This document shows, one piece after another, positions 41,583-46,724 of a stretch of DNA of 46,724 bases. Source of the DNA: CAZKXX01 sp964556705 (GTDB lineage: Bacteria; Acidobacteriota; Terriglobia; UBA7540). Below the pieces are notes generated by a model. That model did not search any database, was not told where the DNA came from, and worked only from the letters and a program-made list of their open reading frames with translations. A program made the position numbers and the translations under genes. Position 1 is the stretch's first letter. The number at the start of each line of letters is the position of its first letter. The DNA is taken from contig CAZKXX010000018.1 in the NCBI GenBank assembly GCA_964556705.1, positions 1 through 46,724 on the forward strand. The letters run 5' to 3'.

Positions 41583-42956
41583 TCAGCTCTGCTGCAGGAA
41601 AACCAACTGATATCCGTTCGGATCGCGAATGCTGAACTGGCGGCCGCCATAGGGCGGGTCGTAGATGTCCTCCACAAACTCGAACCCCGCGCGATCGGCC
41701 GGCTTCCCGCCCAGCGCGGCTTGCGCGGCTTCGATCTGGCGAGACTTCATCAGCTCGTAGAGATCATCGACCTTCTCCGTGTAAAACCACAGCCTGACGC
41801 TGTCCGGGGCGGGCTTGTCCACGGGCATCAGCATGAGTTCTACCTTCCCGAACGACATCATGCCCCAGCTCACCACGCCGTGGTCGGGGTATCTCCCGAG
41901 TTCCCTGAAACCGATCGAGACATACCAGTCGAGCGTCCAGCCAACGTCGGGAACGCCGATCATCGGCACACCCTTTTTGACGGACGCGCGGAGCCTGGCC
42001 ATGCTGGTCCTGAAGCCCTGCCGGGCCAGATGCCCGGGGTTCGCTGACGTTACGGTCCAGCCCCTGGCGCCCTTCGCGCCGGCGGCGTGCAGACGGCTGA
42101 TCGCCTGGCTGTCTGCACGCATAATCGCGGCGGCAAGAGCGGTATGGCCGCGCAGATCTTCCGCTTCCAGATCCGCGCCGATTTCGATCAAGAGGTCCAG
42201 GATCTCGTAGCGTCCGCGGCTGATGGCGAAATGGAGCGGCGTCTGCCCCTGTTCGAAGCGCGACATGCGGCGGTCGAGCGCCTTGGGATTCTGCTTCACG
42301 AGTTTGCGGATGAGATCGACATCCCCGACGGCGATCGCCGAGAAGATGTGGTGGCGCGCCCCGAATTCGAGCAGGAGCGAGAGCACCTCCGAGGGAATGT
42401 CGCCGGGAGGACGCCCGGCCGTCGCCCAGCCGATGACGTCGAGCGCGTGGGCGTCTCCGACGCCATGCACGTCTGCTCCGGCATCGAGCAACGCCTTCGT
42501 GGTCTGCACGTTTCCTCCGGCGGCGGCCCAGTGCAGCGCATAGCTGTTGTCTCCGGCTTCCCGGGCGTTCGGATCGGCGCCGTGCTTGAGGAGCAGTCGC
42601 ACGGCCTCCGTCTGTCCGCCCCTGGCAGCGGCGTGAAGTCCGGTCCAGCCGCGGTAAGGCGCGGCAGGGTCGGTTGCCCGGACCAGGCTCGGGTCATTCG
42701 CGAGCAGGCCGCGCAGTATATCGACGTCGCCTTTCGCACAGGCTTCAAAGAACTGCGGGAGATTTCTGGTCAGCCTCTGCTCGACCTCGGCCTTCAGGGC
42801 GCGCCAGCTGGTGAAACCGTGGTCTCTCGCTACGGCCAGGAGAACCGTCGCCAGCTTTGCCTTGGGGTCAGACCGCCGCAGCTCCTGCAACCGATCCTTG
42901 GCGAGTTTCTTGAGGTATTCGAGCGAAGCGCGTTCGGGCAGTTTCGGTTTGGACAT
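41583..42956 (-). CDS. Ankyrin-repeat protein fused to a glyoxalase/VOC-like domain
   Basis: 457 aa from the ATG at 42956 (tandem GGAAGG upstream). The N-terminal leader 'LPERASLEYLKKLAKDRLQEL' with 'ARDHGFTSWRALKAEVE' (1-62) often precedes ankyrin repeats in soil bacteria. Ankyrin repeats span about 64-295 ('YRGWTGLHAAARGGQTEAVRL', 'DNSYALHWAAAGGNVQTTKAL', 'GQTPLHFAISRGRYEILDLL', 'RGHTALAAAIMRADSQAI'). The C-terminal 115 residues, from 'VPMIGVPDVGWTLDWYVSIGF' to 'GRQFSIRDPNGYQLVFLQQ', form a vicinal-oxygen-chelate (glyoxalase/bleomycin-resistance) module. No signal peptide. The pairing may link binding to small-molecule recognition; function is unknown. Confidence 0.85.
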   Translation of the reverse strand: MSKPKLPERASLEYLKKLAKDRLQELRRSDPKAKLATVLLAVARDHGFTSWRALKAEVEQRLTRNLPQFFEACAKGDVDILRGLLANDPSLVRATDPAAPYRGWTGLHAAARGGQTEAVRLLLKHGADPNAREAGDNSYALHWAAAGGNVQTTKALLDAGADVHGVGDAHALDVIGWATAGRPPGDIPSEVLSLLLEFGARHHIFSAIAVGDVDLIRKLVKQNPKALDRRMSRFEQGQTPLHFAISRGRYEILDLLIEIGADLEAEDLRGHTALAAAIMRADSQAISRLHAAGAKGARGWTVTSANPGHLARQGFRTSMARLRASVKKGVPMIGVPDVGWTLDWYVSIGFRELGRYPDHGVVSWGMMSFGKVELMLMPVDKPAPDSVRLWFYTEKVDDLYELMKSRQIEAAQAALGGKPADRAGFEFVEDIYDPPYGGRQFSIRDPNGYQLVFLQQS

Positions 42957-43317
42957 AGACGCCTTCCTTCCATTTCGTGCCCGGTGTCCGCGTCTCTCGG
43001 GCTGGAAGTCAGGGTCTCTGACTGGGCGATGATGTCTCTCGATCGGTGGGTTCAACCCTTTACGCGGACCGAAGGCCGCCTGTCCGGCCTTTCGTCATTC
43101 TATCGCAACGCGGCGGCCGGAGCCAGAGGTCTTGGAGCGGTGAATCGCAAGAGAGGCTCTATTTGAACAATCGAAACATTTCTTAGAGATGAGCTGCGGA
43201 TGACCTCGGTTTCACGGCAACTTTCTGTGTGGAGCGGCGTTCAAGAAAACAATAAATGTCGATGCCGCCTCCTTTCCAGCTGTCTGCTAAGGCTGCAGAT
43301 GCTGGTGTGTGCATTAA
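42957..43317. other. Spacer upstream of the ankyrin-VOC gene, no gene seen
   Basis: Contains a small palindrome AAGGCC/GGCCTT (about 43072-43091) that could be a weak terminator for either strand. From 43140 to 43260 it is noticeably AT-richer than the surroundings. No coding frame with a ribosome site and no known RNA is visible. Confidence 0.4.
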
Positions 43318-43321
43318 GCGG

Positions 43322-43598
43322 GTAGCGCAGAGCCGCCAGCGAAGAGTCTCGTCGTTCGACCTCGCCTATGACCCTGAGCTTGCCGAAGGGCCCTTTGAGA
43401 CTCTGCGGTCTGTCCGTTGGCAGGAAGTGCCGCGGACTTGAAAAGCAAGCCCACGCTGCCAGTTGCGGCTTTTCCGTTCGTTCCCGGGGATCGAAGTCCC
43501 GCGGACTTGAAAAGCAAGTCCACGCTACCAGTTGCGGCCCTTCCGTTCGTTCCCGGGGATCGGAGTGCCGCAAGTCCGAAGGGCGGGACTTGCGCGAC
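43322..43598. repeat. Composite repeat copy C with a 69-bp tandem duplication
   Basis: Outer hairpin: GTAG (43322-43325), CGCAGAG (43326-43332) pairing with CTCTGCG (43401-43407), AGAGTCTC (43343-43350) pairing with GAGACTCT (43397-43404); the loop holds REP-like CCCTGAGCTTGCCGAAGGG. Two copies of a 69-bp unit follow; the shared GCGGACTTG starts at 43432 and 43501. Each carries a minus-strand hairpin GGACTTG/CAAGTCC (first copy has one mismatch). A last hairpin (CGCAAGTCC 43569-43577, GGACTTGCG 43586-43594) ends in CGAC, which is GTCG on the minus strand. Another CCCTGAG...GAAGGG palindrome lies at about 43642-43668. Confidence 0.8.
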
Positions 43599-43754
43599 CA
43601 GCACTTGATTCGCCTGAGTCCGTTCCCCCACCTTGTCACCCTGAGCGCGCTCTGTGCGCGAAGGGTCCCGGCATTGTCTCTTCAAATACAGCGATTCTTC
43701 TCCCGCGCACCTCGCAGGATTTTCGATCTTACCTTTCCGCAGGGCCGGATGTGA

Positions 43755-43760
43755 TAAAAT
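43755..43760 (+). promoter_or_regulatory. Candidate extended -10 (TGaTAAAAT) for the lipoprotein gene
   Basis: TAAAAT with an upstream TG one base away, 50 nt before the lipoprotein ATG. No clear -35. An extended -10 can work without one. Confidence 0.35.
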
Positions 43761-43810
43761 GCCGCGCGTTTCCCACTCGGGTCACGACCCATCTCCCACG
43801 GAGGTGTTCC

Positions 43811-44314
43811 ATGGGCAAGGTTCGAAGTCTGCTGTCGCTCCCATTCCTGGCGGGGCTCCTGGTGTTCACGGCCGGCTGTCCTCAAGCGCCGCCGCCCGCG
43901 CCGCCCGACACGCGCGCCGCCGACGAAGCCGCGCTCCGCGACGCTGACGCCAACTGGTCAAAAGCGGCCGCCGCGAAGAACGCGGAAGGATTCGCCTCCT
44001 TCTTCGTCCCTGACGGCGTGCTGCTCCCGCCGAATGGCGCGCCGGTGAGCGGCCGGGAAGCGATTGCGAAGTGGGCCGGCGAAATGACGGCCGCGCCCGG
44101 CTTCGCCGTGAGCTGGGAGCCGACAAAAGCCGAAGCGGCGCGCTCCGGTGACCTCGGCTACACGATGGGCACTTACGAGCTGACGGTCAACGACGCGAAG
44201 GGGAAGCCCGTCACCGACCGCGGCAAGTACGTCAGCGTGTGGAAGAAGCAGGCCGACGGAAGCTGGAAAGTGGCGGCGGATATCTTCAATTCCGATCTGC
44301 CCGCCGCGCGTTAG
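43811..44314 (+). CDS. SnoaL/DUF4440-like lipoprotein
   Basis: 167 aa from the ATG at 43811, six bases after GGAGG; the open frame extends upstream only through repeat DNA. Lipoprotein signal with lipobox 'FTAGC' (Cys23). The mature part 'DEAALRDADANWSKAAAAKNAEGFASFF', 'DGVLLPPNGAPVSGREAIAKWAG', 'GKYVSVWKKQADGSWKVAADIFNSD' is the cone-like NTF2 fold of the DUF4440/SnoaL-like group. Such domains are binding pockets or isomerases; no substrate can be named. Anchored to the membrane facing the periplasm. Confidence 0.87.
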   Translation: MGKVRSLLSLPFLAGLLVFTAGCPQAPPPAPPDTRAADEAALRDADANWSKAAAAKNAEGFASFFVPDGVLLPPNGAPVSGREAIAKWAGEMTAAPGFAVSWEPTKAEAARSGDLGYTMGTYELTVNDAKGKPVTDRGKYVSVWKKQADGSWKVAADIFNSDLPAAR

Positions 44315-44382
44315 ACGCGGAATCGGCGAACCAGCGCGCCCCACGGCGGACCACCAGGAGAACTCGTGGCGAGAGGATTCGT

Positions 44383-44545
44383 GTCGGGACGATGCCATCG
44401 GGCGATCGGGCGAGTTGAAGAAAGCGGGCTCTGAAGATCGGGTGAGCGGGTGAATTAAAGAAAGCCGACTTTCAGAATTCATCATTCGTCATTCTTCCTG
44501 TCCCCAGTTGCCAATTCCCGGTTCCCTTCTCCTCTCTTCTCAGGC
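44383..44545. repeat. Heptad-repeat tracts between the lipoprotein and hydrolase genes
   Basis: From 44476 on the plus strand: attcatc, attcgtc, attcttc, ctgtccc, then aattccc, ggttccc, ttctcct, ctcttct. Before that, 44394-44466 holds two related stretches (gggcgagttgaagaaagc and gggtgaattaaagaaagc). The attcatc and ctgtccc themes are the same as at 37240-37265, about 7.2 kb away. Confidence 0.7.
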
Positions 44546-44609
44546 ACAATCACCAGCCGGCGCGGAAAGCCAGCGCCGGGAACGCGACAGACTCCGAGGA
44601 GCTTTTGCG

Positions 44610-45995
44610 ATGAAGCGAATGGCCCAACGTTTTGGTCCTGCAGCGTTGCTGTTTTTCCTGCCGCTCGTGCTGGCGGGTTGGCCGAACGGACTCGACCGCG
44701 CGTCGGCGGAAGCGCGCGTCGCGGCGCCCGCTGCGCCGAGTGCGGCGGCGGCGATGGCGACCCCTGCGCCGAGTCCCGCTGCGAAGCCGGAAGAAGTGGG
44801 ACTGTCGTCCGAGCGCCTGGAGCGCATCACGGCGGCGATCGAGCGCGCCGTGGATGACGGACGGATCGCCGGCGGCGTGGCGCTCGTCGCGCGGCGCGGA
44901 AAGATTGCGTATCACCGGGCCGTCGGCCTCGCCGACCGCGAGTCGAAGAAGCCGATGCGCACCGACAGCCTGTTCCGCATCGCCTCGATGACCAAGCCGA
45001 TCACCAGCGTCGCGGTGATGATGCTCTACGAAGAGGGCCACTTTCTGCTCAACCAGCCCGTCTCCGACTTCCTGCCGGAATTCAAGGAGATGAAAGTGCT
45101 CGACCCGGCGTGGCCGCAGGACCGCACGTCGCCGCCGGGAAAGCTCGTGCCCGCCGCGCGGCCCATCACCATCCGGCATTTGCTGACGCACACCTCGGGG
45201 CTCACCTATCACTGGAACCCGCGCCTGGCGCGCGCCTATCGCGAGGCGAACGTCCCGCACGGGCTGCTGCCTTACGACGGGACGATCGCCGACGGCATGA
45301 AGAAACTCGCCGCGCTGCCGCTGCTCTTCCAGCCCGGCGACCAGTGGGAGTACAGCCTCTCGGACGACGTGCTCGGCTATCTGGTGGAAGTGGTCTCCGG
45401 ACTGCCGCTCGACCGCTTCTTCGAAGAACGCATCTTCAAGCCACTGGGGATGAAAGACACGCACTTCTACGTGCCGGCGGAAAAAATGGCGCGGCTAGCG
45501 ACGGCCTACACCTACTACGACGGCAAAGGGCTCGAGCCGATCCGCGACGGGCAGGTGGTCGGTGAAGGCGAAATCCAATATTCAGCCGATTATGCCTATG
45601 CCGCCCCGCGCAAACTCTTCGCCGGCGGCGCGGGACTTTCTTCCACTGCCGAAGACTATTACCGCTTCTGCCAGATGATGCTGAACGGCGGCGAACTCGA
45701 CGGCCGGCGGCTGCTGAGCCGCAAATCGGTGGAACTGATCCGACAGGACCACGTGGAAGGAAAGCTCGACGCGATGGGCTACGGGCTGGGGTTCGGCGTG
45801 GCGAGTGAGCCGCGGCACGTGACCGAGCTGGGCTCGGTGGGAGCCTATTGGTGGGGCGGGTTCTTCTACACCTCGTTCGTCATCGACCCGAAGGAAGAAC
45901 TGGTCGCCGTCTTCATGGGACAGCTCCACCCCACGGGAGGATTGAACCTGGATACGAAAGTGACTCGCCTCGCCTATCAGGCGATCAACGACTGA
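44610..45995 (+). CDS. Beta-lactamase-fold serine hydrolase (class C / EstB-like), exported
   Basis: 461 aa from the ATG at 44610 (GAGGAG about eight bases upstream). Signal-like N-terminus (about 8-26) and an Ala/Pro-rich linker to about 60. Catalytic SMTK (126-129) with Ser126 and Lys129, Tyr248 in 'YSLSDD', 'TIRHLLTHTSGLTYHW' and 'RKLFAGGAGLSSTAEDYYRF', and C-terminal 'YWWGGFFYTSFVIDPKEELVAVFM'. This serpentine of motifs marks the beta-lactamase-related esterase/peptidase group (Pfam Beta-lactamase). Such proteins are usually esterases or D-aminopeptidases; I would not call it a drug-resistance gene. Confidence 0.9.
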   Translation: MKRMAQRFGPAALLFFLPLVLAGWPNGLDRASAEARVAAPAAPSAAAAMATPAPSPAAKPEEVGLSSERLERITAAIERAVDDGRIAGGVALVARRGKIAYHRAVGLADRESKKPMRTDSLFRIASMTKPITSVAVMMLYEEGHFLLNQPVSDFLPEFKEMKVLDPAWPQDRTSPPGKLVPAARPITIRHLLTHTSGLTYHWNPRLARAYREANVPHGLLPYDGTIADGMKKLAALPLLFQPGDQWEYSLSDDVLGYLVEVVSGLPLDRFFEERIFKPLGMKDTHFYVPAEKMARLATAYTYYDGKGLEPIRDGQVVGEGEIQYSADYAYAAPRKLFAGGAGLSSTAEDYYRFCQMMLNGGELDGRRLLSRKSVELIRQDHVEGKLDAMGYGLGFGVASEPRHVTELGSVGAYWWGGFFYTSFVIDPKEELVAVFMGQLHPTGGLNLDTKVTRLAYQAIND

Positions 45996-46008
45996 AGCGG
46001 CGGGCCGG

Positions 46009-46629
46009 TCACCGCGCGGCGCGGAGGAGGATCTCCGCGCGCAAGCGCGCGGCTTCGTGGGGAAGAAAGAACAGCGTGCCTCGCAGGGCCCCCTCGACCT
46101 CTTCGCGGCGCCACACGTGGCGCATGATTCCGACGTGCGAGTGCTCGCGCGAGCCGAGCAGCAGGTGGCCCAGTTCGTGCGCCATGGCGTGGCCGAGCAT
46201 CATTCCCGAGCCGGAAAGCGGCCGCCCGATGGTTTGCTCAACGCTGGATGAGTAAACGCTCGCCAGGCAGCCTGGCTCGCCGCCCGCGGGCATCCAGGCG
46301 TGACCCATGGGAATGCCGCGACGCTTGCGGTCCTTGGGCGGACGAACCTCCAGACGAAGGGTCAGTTCCGGCCTCCCGGCGCCGCGCCGGCAAGAGGCCA
46401 CGGGTGGGCGCTCCTCCTGCGGACATTCAGTCCAGCGCACCGTCACTCCCGCCTGCCCGAAGATGCGGACGACTTCCTCTTGAGCCTTGCGCAGCGCGGC
46501 GGCGGGAATTCCGGCGCCATCAGAAACGCACACATAGACCTCGACGGGAGGGTTGGGTTCCTCAGACGCAAGGGGGGCCAGACACGTCAGTACCGCGACG
46601 AACGCTCCGAAATGGGTGCTTGCGCGCAC
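46009..46629 (-). CDS. Secreted HExxH metalloprotease-like protein
   Basis: 206 aa. Start GTG at 46629 with AGGGTG upstream. Signal peptide at about 1-22. 'VEVYVCVSDGAGIPAAALRKA' then a C-terminal zinc site 'MAHELGHLLLGSREHSHVGIMR' region: HELGH at 151-155 with a further His163 and a 'GIM' that may serve as a Met turn. The spacing HExxHxxxGxxxH differs by two residues from the metzincin rule. I have seen this 'HELGHLLLG' style in small secreted proteins of Acidobacteriota, where the function is unknown. Convergent with the hydrolase gene (13 nt apart). Confidence 0.7.
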   Translation of the reverse strand: MRASTHFGAFVAVLTCLAPLASEEPNPPVEVYVCVSDGAGIPAAALRKAQEEVVRIFGQAGVTVRWTECPQEERPPVASCRRGAGRPELTLRLEVRPPKDRKRRGIPMGHAWMPAGGEPGCLASVYSSSVEQTIGRPLSGSGMMLGHAMAHELGHLLLGSREHSHVGIMRHVWRREEVEGALRGTLFFLPHEAARLRAEILLRAAR

Positions 46630-46724
46630 AGCGCACCCTGACGGCGGACAAAGTTGCGTTCACTCGAGGTTTCTTGCACTTGCTGATTTGGCGGCGAGCA
46701 CATCGTGTGCCGCGGAGCGCGGCG
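46630..46724. other. Window end, no feature seen
   Basis: 95 bases upstream of the HExxH gene. No start codon in a credible frame and no clear promoter. Confidence 0.5.

Noticed and set aside
43322..43598. Insertion sequence or transposase remnant
   Set aside because: No transposase-like frame, no terminal inverted repeats with target duplication; the structure is hairpin repeats.
43417..43608. Open frame reading 'ADLKSKPTLPVAAFPFVPGDRS' twice
   Set aside because: It is the translation of the 69-bp tandem DNA repeat; similar frames arise wherever the repeat occurs. No ribosome site.
44610..45995. AmpC-type drug-resistance beta-lactamase
   Set aside because: Has the SxxK/YxL fold motifs, but the overall pattern fits the broad esterase/peptidase group, and no ampR-like regulator is adjacent.

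Overview
This is a 46.7 kb piece of a GC-rich bacterial chromosome with one 10-base scaffold gap (14586-14595). The gene set points to a Gram-negative-type bacterium: an apolipoprotein N-acyltransferase, a MurE with the meso-diaminopimelate signature DNPR, and squalene synthesis by HpnC/D/E. Several family styles (the ankyrin protein with its 'SLEYLKK' leader, the secreted HELGH protein, a DUF4845-like protein, the TPR proteins) look to me like Acidobacteriota. That placement is inference; no rRNA is present.

Layout. 1-11.3 kb, minus strand: an envelope block running proS, a DUF4845-like protein, a class A PBP and a TPR protein, then a second run of TPR/TolB-like protein, NfeD protease, slipin, SPOR protein and the start of lnt. 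11.4-13.2 kb, plus strand: rpiB-glyA, overlapping by 4 nt. 13.2-16.4 kb, minus: hpnC-hpnD-hpnE, making squalene from two farnesyl-PP. 16.5-17.3 kb, plus: a protein with two PilZ-like domains. 17.3-36.1 kb, minus: an almost complete division and cell wall (dcw) cluster in the order mraZ, rsmH, ftsL, ftsI, murE, murF, mraY, a small ribbon-helix-helix gene, murD, ftsW, murG, murC, murB, ftsQ, ftsA, ftsZ. It has a strong sigma70-type promoter in front of mraZ and many 1-4 nt gene overlaps; no ddl is present. 36.2-46.7 kb: accessory DNA with a DinB-like protein, an AT-richer OLD-family ATPase/TOPRIM nuclease, a secreted esterase, an ankyrin-glyoxalase fusion, a lipoprotein, a beta-lactamase-fold hydrolase and a secreted HExxH protein, separated by repeat-rich spacers.

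The most unusual content is in the spacers. (1) Degenerate heptanucleotide tracts occupy many intergenic gaps, even inside the dcw cluster; each tract has its own 7-nt theme. (2) At 39.3-40.0 and 43.3-43.6 kb there are about ten small hairpins sharing outer flanks (GTAG or GTCG before the stem, GC after it). Their stem arms differ from copy to copy yet remain complementary. One appears in an apparently empty form and in two forms whose loop holds a REP-like sequence. (3) The OLD-family gene reads into this hairpin field at its 3' end. I know of no described system matching (2), but I cannot search. No tRNA, rRNA, CRISPR array, IS transposase or integrase was recognised.
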